Shown here: one piece after another, positions 9,921 to 22,300 of the stretch | Layout: every line of letters starts with the position of its first letter | Position numbering within the stretch: position 1 is the stretch's first letter | Source: Owenia fusiformis | Taxonomy: Eukaryota > Annelida > Polychaeta > Sabellida > Oweniidae | Reading direction: 5' to 3' | NCBI GenBank assembly: GCA_903813345.2 | Contig: CAIIXF020000104.1 | Coordinates: 1-29,000, forward strand | DNA length: 29,000 nt | Notes under the pieces: model-generated | What the model was told of the DNA's origin: nothing | What the model saw: the letters and a program-made list of their open reading frames with translations, nothing else | Database searches by the model: none | Position numbers and translations under genes: made by a program

Positions 9921-10290
9921 TGTTGTTTAAAGTGCTGTTACATTGTGATTGTCAGTCTAATGGTCATGAACTCCTTTGCCAAATTAAAGACAAATACAGT
10001 ATCAGCATAGAGAGGAATCCAATTTTTGGCTGAACCACAAATACCAGATGGATCAGGAGGAACCAATCAAAGTGATACACTAGCACACATCATTCATCTC
10101 TGGCAAACAGTGTAGACATTTAGGACAAAACTGAGACTGGTAAAACAACCCTTTGACCTTAAAAGTCAGGTGGTTGGTATCAAATTAAGCTGCTCAACAT
10201 AACCCGGAGTACTTCAAAAGTTTCGGTCCATATGAAAAGGTGCTGGTCAATCAGAAAATTGACTCAGAAATTATTTAAACCTCAAGAACA
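9921..10290. other. Non-coding interval
   Basis: May contain further decayed mariner sequence at its left edge. No gene or clear repeat border is visible. Confidence 0.4.
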
Positions 10291-10610
10291 TACTGTACGC
10301 CCGGTATTTTTCGCGTGCGATTTAGTTTCGCGCTTTTCGCAATTGTGTTAAAATCGTGAAAATAAATTATGGCTAATTTTGTGAATTAAAGGCTGAGGTG
10401 CAACAATGCCGTTGATTAAGATCTAGAAATTGTAAATCTTATCCAAATATGACATTGGGTAGGTGTAATTACTGTAGATAAGGTAAATTAGTTTACAGAG
10501 CTTGAGGATTCAGAGAATAATGGAATTTAAACCTTTGAAATCCGCGAAATTTAATGGCCGCGAAATTGGTATTTCTCAAAATTTGCGAAATTAAAACTGG
10601 GTGTACAGTA
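10291..10610. mobile_element. TA-flanked MITE with CTGTAC ends
   Basis: Left end TACTGTACGCCCGGTATTTT and the reverse complement of the right end, TACTGTACACCCAGTTTTAA, match at most positions over the outer 17. If the outer TA is taken as the target duplication, the element runs 10293-10608 in the style of Tc1/mariner MITEs. The interior has clusters of CGCGAAA and TTTCGCG near both ends and no reading frame. Confidence 0.75.
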
Positions 10611-12069
10611 GCTTGTTCAGTAATTTAGTATCAGTGTCAGTCTGCATGATTTTCTATTTTTGGTCAACTTTTATTCTGTATTATACTTTTTCGTTTTTGT
10701 GGAATGTGTAATAGCAGTTGGAGTTGAGCATTTGTATCAAATAGGTGCTGACAGTTTGCATGTTAATGCCTGGTTTCAGAAAGACAGAACCTGCAAGAAT
10801 AGATGGAACATTGTAGATAAATGGAAATCAATCTGCTTCAATTAAGAAATAAGGACATTTCAATGTCTGAGGCTTGAAATTATTTAAAAGCCATGCCCAT
10901 TTAGAATTTAGAACATTTTTCTTAAATGCTGTTAATTTCAAATTGTAGGTAGGTTGATTTACCAAACTCCAGGATGAAAACCAAATTGCTTTAAACTACT
11001 TTAGGTGATATCTCCAAGATTTAAGAGAAGGAAACGCTGGACTGCTGTATATGACTTTGTGATGAGGTAACCAGAAGCCATAATTCTTGCTGTGGTTCTT
11101 GCAAGCTTCTCTGAAACCACCTGCTCCACCCTTGGATCTTAAGCTTTGGCATTAGAATTGTTTCTCTTTGGGGTATTGCATTACCAATAATTTAACCTGC
11201 AGTGACTGTATTTCTGTATCTGCCACATTATATTATTCAATCAGTTTATTTATCTTTTGTATGCTTTATTCTATGAATGCAGACATTGCTGGGAAAGTCA
11301 AGCAGTCAATACAAGGCATCAGTAGTACCAGACTCTTGTGATTCTTGCTTTGTTTAACCAAGATGCAATTGCTAAATGAGATGTGTCCAAGCAAGTTTAC
11401 TCGAAGTGGTTAGGTTTTAAGAGGATATATTTATTATTTATGTACTGGAGAGTTTGACCTGAGAATGGATAACAAATTAAGGAAAATGTGGCATTAACAA
11501 GAGGGCTGATGAAAACACACAAACATAAAGATACATTCAATGACAAAAGAATACTTTCAAAGAAGAATGGATATAACAAACCAATCTGAGGCTAAATGAA
11601 AAAGATGGAAAAAACAATCAGCAAAATAAGAATGGACAGGAAGTGAGCATTTACTTACAACTGGAAGAAATAGAAGTATTTTCAGGTTTGCTGCTATGGG
11701 GAGTACATGTTCTGTCAACATTGGTAATTGGTAATCAGATAGTTTTTAAGTCCATCAACCTATTTACTATAGGGTTCTCACTGAATCTTTAGACTAAAAT
11801 GCAGAATCTCACTATTTTATTTCTAATATTTTTGGTCACCAAAAAAATTCTACAAATATAAATTAAGAAAGCATTTAAATCTTTGAATCAAATTTGAACT
11901 GTGAACATTCTGCCATGTTAACCAAAGGAATGTATTATAAATCAAACTCAGTCTAAAAATCTTATTGAGAACTAACACAACTTCTTTTTAAAGTACAAAT
12001 GTGTTCTAAGATTATGTATGTTTCCATTGTGAATGATAATATGAATCTTCCAAAGTGGAAGAAATTCAA
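10611..12069. other. Long non-coding stretch
   Basis: About 1.4 kb of AT-rich DNA with only short frames of unbiased composition on both strands. I recognise no exon, RNA gene or repeat border. Confidence 0.5.
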
Positions 12070-12270
12070 CTTCCTTTTATAACGACCTATAATTGGTTGT
12101 TGTATATCTATTAAAATGAATTACAAGGTGAGTGAATCTACTTATCAGTTATTATTAGCTCACGTGATGAGCTGCTGTTACCACACACTTCCTTTATAAC
12201 AACCTATAACTGCATATGATGTTATATATCCATTAAAATTAAGTACAAGGTAAGTGCATCTACTAATCAG
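12070..12270. repeat. Two-copy direct duplication, 118-bp spacing
   Basis: Copy A (12070-12150) and copy B (12188-12270) share in order CTTCCTTTTATAAC, CCTATAA, TATATC, ATTAAAAT, TACAAGGTRAGTG, ATCTACT and ATCAGTT. They are about 80% alike by eye. Between them is AGCTCACGTGATGAGCT, an imperfect palindrome. Confidence 0.7.
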
Positions 12271-13396
12271 TTTTTTTGCAATTAGAATTCCTTAATAGCG
12301 ATTAATACTCGCTCAACCTTAAGCTATGTTGTGTAGTGTGGGGTGAATGAAGGGAATCTCTTTCATCCAATTTCAATTGGACAATAAATGGACAATACAG
12401 CCTTTGGCAACTTCTTCAATCAGATCTTTTTTGCATCCTCATGACACTGTGACCTTTGTCCTTGTTATGCTTTGTACTATTTTAAGACAGGAGAATATCT
12501 GGTCTGATGAGTATCATTATAGTGCAGTGATTTGGCAATAGAAGTTTTAATGCAAATCAACCAAACAACCTTGAATTGTGAACCAACTTCTTGTGGTGGT
12601 CAGTACACTTCTCCTGGGTTTCTTCCAAGTGCCCTTTGCCTTAACAAGATCAAATTACTGAGGATGTGTCGTTTTCTTTTCATGGAGTTGGTCATGCCTT
12701 CATGTGAACAAGTTTTTTAATTGGAATTTTCAGCATGCCAGTGTGTACTTGTTACTTCATTGTTCATTTAATGATGTTGTTTTGATGTTATGAGTATTGG
12801 CTATCAATTTTTTCAATTTTTCTTCAACATGTATTGTAATGACTTCAGTATGAATGAAATGTCCCTTGGTGTTCTGGTCCTGGATTGTGATACTGCTTCT
12901 CGATTGGAGGGGGGGGGGATGTTAGACATTGTTTGTTTTCACGTTAGATCATGGTTTTGGGATATAAAGGGTCTACTTTTCTTATGACAGATTTACACTT
13001 AGAGTTTGCTTTTCTTGTTGGGTTTCTTTATAGTTTTTAGTCACAGCTCCCATTTGGCATTTGTGCTTATATATTCCTTCTACTACTCTTTCAACTAATG
13101 CCTTCTACTTAAGACCAGTTCTTGCTAGTTCCTCTTTTGCCTTTCATGTGTTCTATGATTCTTCCATCTGTAATATCCTTGTCACTGTATTGGTTTGGCT
13201 ATACCCTCTTACAATATTTTGTCCATAGTGGTATATTTTTAAAATTATACCTAATTTCTTCAATTAAGGATTATTTTATTATAGTATTAAATGTACATTT
13301 TATTTTTCTAAGGTCTCATCAATTTTGTATTAGACATTGTAATAAATTGTTCACTTTAAAGTTAACATATTGCTTAATTGGCTGAGTTTATATTAG
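12271..13396. other. Non-coding stretch
   Basis: Several short plus-strand frames of 62-87 codons occur here. Their translations are rich in hydrophobic and aromatic residues, as expected from T-rich DNA, with no domain recognised. A G10 run lies near 12909-12918. Confidence 0.45.
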
Positions 13397-13553
13397 TGAA
13401 TGCAACTTGCTGTTGGCTACTGGATTAACCTACTATTTTATGACCAATTCATTTTAATATGAACAAAATAGTTGCATGTAATATTCATATTTAAATGGGT
13501 TGACCATAAAACATTAAGCTAATCCAGTATCCGACAGCTGATAGTTGCATTTG
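13397..13553. repeat. Long imperfect palindrome (foldback), arms about 65-70 bp
   Basis: The left arm (about 13397-13462) contains AATGCAAC, TACTGGATTA, TTTTATG and AATATGAA. The right arm (about 13481-13553), read in reverse complement, contains the same blocks in the same order (AATGCAAC, TACTGGATTA, TTTTATG, AATATGAA). The spacer is under 20 bases, so a long hairpin is possible. It lies about 720 bases upstream of the putative first exon of the Helentron gene. It may be an independent foldback MITE or part of the 5' terminal region of the Helentron. Confidence 0.75.
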
Positions 13554-14275
13554 CAAATACAAGCAAAGTGACTATGTTATCAAACTTTCTTTCGTAATGA
13601 TATATTGTCATAATTTGTCATAATTTGTCATATTTTGATACACTCACACTCAATACCCAAAGGATAAACAGTTGAAATTGGTTACACTATCTACTGTGCT
13701 ATAATTTTACATAACATTTTATTCAATGAATTAAAAATACAAATTCTATGATATATATGCCTAATAGAAATACACTTATGATAAATATATCCCATACCAT
13801 AAATACAATAGTGAAGTTGAAAGTTTATTAAGCGCACCATATATATATATTGAATTTTTAACAGAATCTCAAACGAAATATTTAGTATTTAAATTTTGAA
13901 TTTTAAGCATAGTTCTGGTGTCCTTCAAACATGATTTTATTGAATACTCATTCATAAATACAAACCATATACTCAATCATGTTTTGACTAATTAAGTACG
14001 ACAATGTAACAATAAGATGAATTTAAATTTTGGCTAGATTTTATACTTAAATTGCCTCAATTGATACATTTGATTTTAGATGAAATAAAAATAGCTTATA
14101 TTTAACTGTTGAAATTTTTAAATTGCATATAAAATGAAAAATAGCGTAACACTCCAGCTCTTTGTCATACATGATACAAAAAGTTAATTTCTGAAGTTTT
14201 TTAAATCTGGCATATATCATAGAAAATGTATATTTATTGTCTTGATTATTTATTTTTTATTTTTTATTTACACAG
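13554..14275. other. AT-rich non-coding stretch upstream of Helentron exon 1
   Basis: Very AT-rich with direct repeats such as CATAATTTGT near 13608-13630 and a TATATATATAT run near 13840. It ends in a long T-rich tract leading to TTTACACAG at 14267-14275. If the Helentron gene has its first exon at 14276, this interval would hold its promoter or a further upstream intron. No core promoter motif can be assigned with confidence. Confidence 0.4.
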
Positions 14276-14346
14276 CCATGGCGAGAAAACCAAAAGGATT
14301 GAGGAAAAGAGAATATCTCAAGAGGTCCAAGTTAGACCTAAAAAAG
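14276..14346 (+). CDS. Putative first coding exon of the Helentron transposase gene
   Basis: A polypyrimidine tract and TTTACACAG precede a segment with GCCATGG (ATG at 14278, strong Kozak context) followed by 23 open codons that stop exactly at a donor, AAG then GTAAAC at 14347. The peptide starts MARKPKGLRKREYLKR and is strongly basic. The exon ends in phase 0. The acceptor inside the large frame downstream (TTTTTTACAG ending at 16415) opens in phase 0 at GCC, so the join keeps frame and places this basic peptide directly before ATPDRRKKRRVGG, making one long nuclear-localisation-like N-terminus. Splicing is inferred from borders, phase and composition. The alternative is that the exon belongs to an unrelated host transcript. 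Confidence 0.5.
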
Positions 14347-15254
14347 GTAAACTATTAACAACAGTTCTAAAAATGGTCATCTATGTTGTAACCTTGTAAA
14401 CTAGATGGAGAGCAGTGTTATATGACTATTGTTATATTTCATCATCTAGAGCTACTGGGTAGGTATGCTTTTTACCTAGATGTTGTGAGTTTGAGAAACA
14501 TGTTTATAGTCAATGAATGATCACTGTCTGGGGTTTCAGTTATAAAAATTTGACAACCCAAGTTGTGATTCCTTAAGGACAGTCGAGCATTTGTTAGTAT
14601 GTAACTGAGTGAACCCTTTAGGCATCCTGGGTAATGGAATCTAGCCAAGTAGTATAGAGCTCTGGATACATCAGGTAAGGTGATTGGTGCTATAACCTGG
14701 AAGTTTAATTGGGTGTGGGCTTTATATATTTTCACTCATTTATGATCAATGGCTGGGCTTTAAGTGGCAGAGTTTCTTGTTCCAAGTCATTGGGAACAAT
14801 TGAGTGAAAATGTCTGTGCATAACTTATGTCATTTAAAGATGCTGAATTTCCTGGGCTGTAAACATTTCAGGATAAATCAAGATAGACAACTGTTTTTGC
14901 AATTACAGGTCATGAGATAGACAATTGTGCTTATTGATTCATCGATGACGAAAGTGTTTCACTGTATGTTTTTAAGACAGTGTGTATGAATGTAGTGAAA
15001 ATATGTAATGAAACACTCAGTCTTGGGGATTTTCTGAATAGTCAAGGGCATTGGATAAGTTACTACCTGTGCTCTTTTTATTATTCATTTATTATCACTA
15101 AGCTTCCAGTTGCAGTGTTGTAGTATGTGAGTATGAATATGACATCTAGTGTGTTTGAGTGAATTAGTCAATCAATCTCAGGTACTGGATACATCAAACT
15201 GACTATGTAGCATCCTAACCCTGCGAAAGTGATTTGCATAGGTATGTATTCATT

Positions 15255-15820
15255 ATCCCATCGAATGAAATTCGGAGGGATATAGAGAATGCCTCCATCC
15301 ATCTGTCCGTTTGTCCGTATGTACGTCCGTCCGTATAAACGTCTGTGTGTCCGTTAGGGCAATAACTCGAATACCATTGGCCTGATTTTGTTAATATTTT
15401 GTACATATATGCCCTATAGGGGTAGAAGTTCTGTTAGAAAGCTGATTTTTAAAATGGTCACTCATTTAAAAATGGCAGCCATTTAGTGTCAATTTTACAG
15501 TTATTTAGGTGCAATGTGTAAAACTGTAATAGCAATATGTTTTAAATGTAAAAAATGATATAGGACATTAATTAAGCTAGAAATGTTGATATTAAAGAAG
15601 CACATGGCGACCACCTTGACAAATGGCGGCCTTTACTCGTTATTTTACTATTTTTGCTGTAACTCAAAAAGTAGTGGAGCAATTTTGTTCATAATTGGTA
15701 TGTGAATACTATAAGCATGACACACTGTCTAATGACAATTTTTGTAAATATTTCCAGCCATTGCTGTTCGATGGGATTTGCTACACTTTGGCATTGCTAT
15801 TGTCTAGTTTGTATTAGTCA
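15255..15820 (+). mobile_element. Non-autonomous element with ATCCCATCGAA inverted ends
   Basis: ATCCCATCGAA (15255-15265) is the exact reverse complement of TTCGATGGGAT (15767-15777). The interior starts with a GTCCGT-rich tract (15300-15360), then TTAGGGCAATAACTCGAATA and later ATGGCGACCACCTTG and ATGGCGGCC. This layout is common in dispersed repeats of marine invertebrates. Similarity to a fragment at 27799-27845 runs about 40 bases past the inverted repeat (GCTACACTTTGGCATTGCT here), so the true right end may lie near 15805-15812, where CTAG is followed by T as at Helitron 3' ends. The superfamily is therefore uncertain. Confidence 0.55.
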
Positions 15821-16313
15821 TTCATTCATCTGAATACCAGATACTATACTTTTTGCAATATTCCGTGGTTTTATATTTTGCTTTTTTGTGTTATTGAAAA
15901 TTTTCAGTTTCTATTAGTTTTCTGTAACTTTCACTTTTTTCAAATTTTTACATCATATTTGGTGATTTGAGACATTTCAAAACGTCGCATGTTTTTTATT
16001 ATGTAAATTTGCATGTTTATCTTATCTTATTGAACATTAATATCGGCAATACTAGTGCCCTCACAAAAATTTGTTGGTTTTGCCTCAGACCAGGCTCATG
16101 CTTTCAAAAATACCTTTATTGCCAAGCTGTAAAATACTGCAAACTCTGAGTGATTTCTGTTGCAGTGTTGCAACAACCAATCAGATTACGAGTTCTTAAT
16201 AGGGGAAATACTAACTGCTTATCGCAGGGGGTAAAAAGAAAGAATATATTCTGGATTTTGAAGCCCTGTGATTGGAGGATGTATTTTTTGTGAATTTAGA
16301 TCATTAGAATTTC
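15821..16313. other. Intronic or spacer sequence before the large frame
   Basis: No gene seen. AACCAATCAGATTAC near 16176 and CCTGTGATTGGAGG near 16265 form a weak inverted pair. Nothing else is recognised. Confidence 0.4.
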
Positions 16314-19300
16314 ATGGCTTCTTTATTTTACAAATTTATAATGCTCTTAAAAAGCGCAAAATATAATGGCATACAAAAAAATACTAAGAGTACAGTAAGT
16401 ATTAATTTTTTACAGGCCACACCTGATCGGAGGAAGAAGCGAAGGGTTGGTGGGTATGATTCCTGCGAAGGTCGCGGTGGGGGTGATGCATTTGCATCGC
16501 GGCTGGAGGGAGACCAAATGCATTCCCAACCTGTAGTAGTGCTTACTGTACCCAGAATAACTGAAGTGCTTACTGTACCTAGAATAGAAACTGAAGTGCT
16601 TACTGTACCTAGAATAGAAACTGTAGAGCTTACTGTACCTGAAATAGAAACTGAAATGCTTACTGTACCTGAAATACAAACTGAAGTGCTTACTGTGCCT
16701 AAAGTACAAGCTGAAGTACAAACTGAAATACAAACTGAAGTGCCTAATTTACCTAAAATACCATATGGAAAGCAAGAAATGCCAGTACCATTGTGCTTCA
16801 ATAAGACCATACTTTCAGAAGTTGCATTCTCATGTTCAACTGAATATATGTATAAAAACATTGATACAATATCCCGTACAACTTCTAATATTACTGAGAA
16901 CAATACAAACCATCACAAGGTGTTAGCAGAAGATATGGAAGATTCATTAATATCTGAGTTGGCCACACTGTTAATACAGAATACCATAAAGAAATCTGAG
17001 AAGAAGAAACTCAGAAAACTTACCAAATTTGCCAATGTGTCAGCAGAGGTTGGAACTGTCACACAACCAAAAGATGTTTTAATAGCAAACTGCATTGATA
17101 CTCTTGGAAAATCTCTCAAAATTATCCATGATGTGAACGCACTTCTTACTGATAACAATGATATTCTTAGATCTCTGTTGAAATCAGAAAAGTACTTAAG
17201 TAACAAAATAAGGAGACAAGAAAGATCTGAAGTTATCAAAATGAAAGCAAGAAGAAAGAAAATGGAACGACATTTAAAAAACAATGAAACATTACAGCCT
17301 ATTCTTATAAAAACACAAAAACTATCGAGGCGTAAACTTGGACGATTGAAAAGCAACTCAACTTCAAAACAACAAAAGCATGTCCCAGATAGTACTTTCA
17401 GAGCTTCACAACCAGAGAAACATGTATTGCCACACCATGATCTAGAACAGTTTTTGTCTGACAACACTGTAAGAGTACCACCAATTGAAAACAATGATCT
17501 CAAAATCTTAAACATTGATAACACTGAAACACTGTTCAAGCTGAATATTGAACACTGTTCAAACAGGAAAGAATTGAAAAGATCCAAATATCTTAGTTAC
17601 AAATCAGATACAACTAGAAACAAACCAGAAACTAAAAATGTGCCAGACAGTGAAAATCCATACTTTGTAGAAATTGTAGAACAAATGCAAGATATTTTTG
17701 CTGAAGGATGTTTACGTGTTCCACCAGTAACGATTCATAGTCATAGCAAAAACAATGAAATACTGTCTTCCATGAACCATAAATATGAAGTGAAAAAGAC
17801 TGAAATCTTAGAAGCTGACAATGATGACAAACTGTTTAATGAAAATGTGTCTTCGAAAGATTTACAAACTGGAACAAAATACAAAGTTTCCCAAACTGGA
17901 GGTTACAACCCAAAAGATAATTCTAAGGATAAATCAAAGGAAAGTCCTGATGATGTAACTGTTTTGAAAGAAACCTACAGTGAGCCTATTGGGAATTTTA
18001 ACCCTTTGCAAAACCAAGAGAAAGTTCATTTATGCAACATCCATCATCTCAAGTATACGCCAAAAAGCAATGATCCTGTATATGACAATGTTGAAATTGC
18101 CTTTATGAAGCCAAAATATGAATCCTTAAAACATATCAGAGGTGATGGAAACTGTCTTTTCAGAGCAATTGCATATTGTATAACAAACGATGAAAATGAC
18201 CACACTGCTATTAGACAGAGTATAGTGTCTCATAGAAATGACCAAAGCTGTAAGAAATACATTTGTAAAACAAGAGGAATAACCGCAACAGAATTGGAAA
18301 ATCATATAAAATCCCAAAATATGAATAGATCATCTGTATGGGGAACTGATATTGAAATTGCCGCAGCTTGCCATTTATTTCAAACCCAGATACTTACTTT
18401 TGAAAACACGAATAGATGGACAGTATTTGGAAAAACATTTGTTAACAGATGTATGTACCTAGATCATTCTAGCCAATGTCATTATGACGTGGTAACAGAT
18501 GTGATAGATGCAAGTACAAATACAAATCCTGCAAAGAACAATGCATCAGCAATACAGATATTTGATCAAGTTATAGAAGGAAATATGTCTCAAAATCATC
18601 TAATGTTTGAAGGCATAGGTCAAGGAAAACAATGTTATGCTAACTCTTTGTCATTTTTACTGATGCTTCAAAATGAAAGTCACCATGAAATTAATGCAGA
18701 ATTCATTACTGATGTTTTAGTCCGAGGCAACATATTATACAATAGTATCATATCTCAAAATCCAACTCCAACAGGTTATTTGGAAATATTTGATATTCCA
18801 AAAATCTTAAGCTTTAACAACAAAAAGTATACATACAAATCAAGACAACAACAGGGCTACTTAGAGTACTGGAATTATACTGAAGAAGACGATGATGGAT
18901 TAACTCTACATGAAGCTATTGAAAAAGGGCTCACAGATTGCAAATCATGCCTTGTTACATTCCTGAATACAACAACTTGTGTTATGAAGAGCAAAGACAT
19001 GTATTACTCATTTGATCCTCACAGTAGGAATGATCAAGGACGAATTGATGTTTTTGGAAATGCAATTGTTCATATGTCAAATTCATTGGAAAAAATATCA
19101 ATGTTTTTGTGGAACACTGCAGAGTCATTAACTGATAGTTTGATTAACAGAACCAATGTCAAGCATGGGTTTTCTGTCGATGGTATAACATTTGAAGAAT
19201 GTGCAAGAGCTAATCAGATACAAGACCCAGTACCCGAGGCTAAAATCCAGAGGCAAACGATATCGAGCAAAATAAAATGTAAAAATGATCCTACCAAAAA

Positions 19301-22300
19301 TGAAGCACTAAACTTGACTTTTAAAAAGACAAGTAGGGAACCATCTTGTAATCCTTCGAAGTCAATTGAAAGAAAATCTTGCAAAAGGAGATTAAACTTC
19401 ACAGAAGATACTGACACTCAATCTGTATTTGATAGCAAACAGAATCTTGTTAGTTCAACCAGTCTGCAAATCAAACAGTCATATGTTCGTTTATGTAAAT
19501 TAAAGGAAACATATGGTCAGGTAATGGCTGGAAATTGTGATAAAACAAGACATGATTCAACAAAATGTACCAAAGATGAGACCTGTTGTAGTAGCCCAAT
19601 TACTGCTGATTGTAAAAATGAAGATATTTTCTCAGAAAGTGACAAGGCAAAGTTGAGAAAGATGTCAAGGCCAGATCAGAAGAAATACAAGAAGAAGATA
19701 TATGAAAGACACAAGTACTCTACTGATAAGGTCTTCAGACACAGTAAGGTCGACCAAAGTAAGCAACAAAGCAAGGAAAGATATGGAACTGATGAACTTT
19801 TCAAGCAGAGAAAGATAAAACAGGGCACAAGAAAATATGAATCAGATCTACAACTTCAACAGAAAGTGAGACAAAAAAGCAAAGAAAAGTATGAATCTGA
19901 TCTACAATTTCAACAGAAAGTGAGACAACAAAGCAAAGTAAAGTACGAATCTGATATAGATTTTCAACAGAAAGTGAGACAGCAAAGCAAAGCAAAGTAT
20001 GAATCTGATGTAGATTTTCAACAGAAAGTGAAACAACAAAGCAAAGAAAAGTATAAATCTGATCTAGATTTTCAACAGAAAGTGAGACAAGAAAGCCAAC
20101 AAAAGTATAACACTGATCAAGCCTTCAAGAAAAATAAGATCAATCAAGGTAAACAAAAATACATTACTAACAAGACTCAACGAGAAAACATTGAAAAAGT
20201 AATTCATGACTTCAAACAAACAATACATGATGGACTAAACTACATTTGTGTGGTTTGTCACAGATTGCTTTTTAAAAATCAAGTGCTTCTCTACAAAGAA
20301 AATTCTTATTCAAAACTATCTCGTCAGGATGAACAAAAGAGTGTTTCAAAAATATATTTACATAAGAAAGAAATATCATGCAACCAAAATTGTACACTTT
20401 GCAATTCTCCTAAAAGCAAATTATGGATATGTCAGAACTGTCATGTTCACTTTAAAAAAGGTAAAATTCCAATGATGTCTTTTAGCAACAATATGTCTGT
20501 ACCATCGATTCCACCAGAACTGAAAGATTTGAATGTCCTTGAACAACATTTAGTCTCGTTACGTTTACCTTTTATGAAAATAGTACAGTTGCCAAGAGGA
20601 GGACAATCTGGTATGAATGGTCCTGTTATATCTGTATCAAGTAATGCCGAAGAAACGATTAAAGTCTTACCAAGACCAATTAGTGATGAACAACTTTTCA
20701 CAGTGAAACTGAAGCGCAAACTTGAATATAAGGGTCATTATTTATATAACTTGGTGAATATTTCTAAAGTAAAAAAAGCACTCAAGTACCTTAAACAAAA
20801 CAATGAGCAATACAAAGATATTGAAATATTAGATGATTTTGTGAATTCAATACCTCCTGAAATTTTAAGTGAAGAAGATAAAAAAATATATGGAAGTAAA
20901 TGTGACTTAAAACTTACTGAGACAGATTGTGATCAAGATCAACAAGAAACCAATACAGAAATCCTGGATAAAGACACTCGTAGTGATATACAGAATATAG
21001 TATTTGATACTTGTATGCAACCTGATGATATTGCTCAGCACATTATTGACACACATCTTGACAAGATATACTGCATAGCACCAGGAGAAAGCAACAAGCC
21101 AATACGTATTCTTGAAGAAAAGAACAATGAAGCACTTTCATTCCCAACTTTATTTCCAAATGGAAAAAATACAAATGCTGAAAAGAGAGAAAAAAAATTG
21201 TCAGCAACCAAATATTTTGGCAATAGGTTGTTATCTGCAGACTTAAGATTTGCTAAAAATACTCAATACATATTTTATGCCCAATATTTGACTGAACTTC
21301 AGAATATAATTTCTAAAGTTAGTATCAGCCTCAGGAAAATAACAGAAAAGTCAACAAGTGGTGATGTAGTAACAGCCGATGATATCACAAGTAAAGATAA
21401 AAGTGAAAGACTTTGCCGGAAAAATGTTGGTCATCACTATCTGCAACCAATCCGTGGCACACCACCATACTGGCAACATGTACAAAAAGATTTATTTGCA
21501 ATGATACGGCAACTTGGACCACCAACATGGTTTTGTTCATTCTCATCAGCAGATTTGAAATGGAATGAGGTTATTGAAACAATCCTGAAACAAAATAATG
21601 ACCCACGTTTGCCAGAAGATATAACAAAAACAGAACGATGTGAATTCATCAGAGATAATCCAGTTACTGTTGCAAGAATGTTTGATAACAGATGGAGAAG
21701 GTTTATGAATGATGTGTTGAAATCACCTGCGGAACCAATTGGTAGAATAAAAGATATGTTTTACCGTGTTGAATTTCAAATGAGAGGATCTCCCCATGTA
21801 CACTGTTTAATTTGGATTGAAGATGCTCCCATTTATGGCAAATCAAAAGAATCAGATGTTGAGGAATTCATTGATAGATACATCTCTTGTGAACTGCCAG
21901 ATGAAACAATTGATCCAGATTTGAACAGATTGGTCAATGAAGTTCAAACACACAGCAAAAACCATTCAAAAAGTTGTAAGAAAAATAAAAAAGCAAGTTG
22001 TAGATTTCACTTCCCCAAACTTCCATCTGACAGAACCTTTATTGTTGATGACAACATTTCTGATGAACCAACAGAGATTATACCAATAAAATTAGCTGAA
22101 GATATTATTCAGTCTCTTTGGGAGTTCTTTCTGTCAGAAGATTATGCTAAAATGACATTAACTGAAATTTTTGAGAAAGCATATCCAGGATTAACAATGG
22201 AGAAATATGAAAATGTTATTAGAGTTTTGACTAGTAAAAGAAAGAAAACCATATTCTTGAGGAGAAATGTTCAGGAAATGTGGATAAATAACTACAATCC

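Larger units (their letters stand above)
14347..16415 (+). other. Putative 2.07-kb intron of the Helentron gene
   Basis: Runs from GTAAAC to TTTTTTACAG. It is AT-rich, contains no protein-like frame, and hosts a dispersed element at about 15255-15820. The last 102 bases overlap the nominal start of the big frame (ATG at 16314) but translate to a low-complexity peptide unlike what follows. This is why I place the real coding boundary at 16416. Confidence 0.45.

Noticed and set aside
13122-13385. 87-codon hydrophobic frame as a membrane protein
   Set aside because: T-rich DNA gives Leu/Phe/Ile-rich translations by chance; no start context, splice sites or family resemblance.
16314-16415. First 34 codons of the large frame as the true N-terminus
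   Set aside because: Low-complexity peptide from AT-rich DNA ending at a strong acceptor (TTTTTTACAG). A spliced upstream exon fits better, although unspliced use of this ATG cannot be excluded.
16328-16903. Minus-strand frame of 191 codons opposite the N-terminus of the Helentron gene
   Set aside because: It is the mirror of the 30-bp coding repeat, whose period keeps several frames open. It has no start context or domain.
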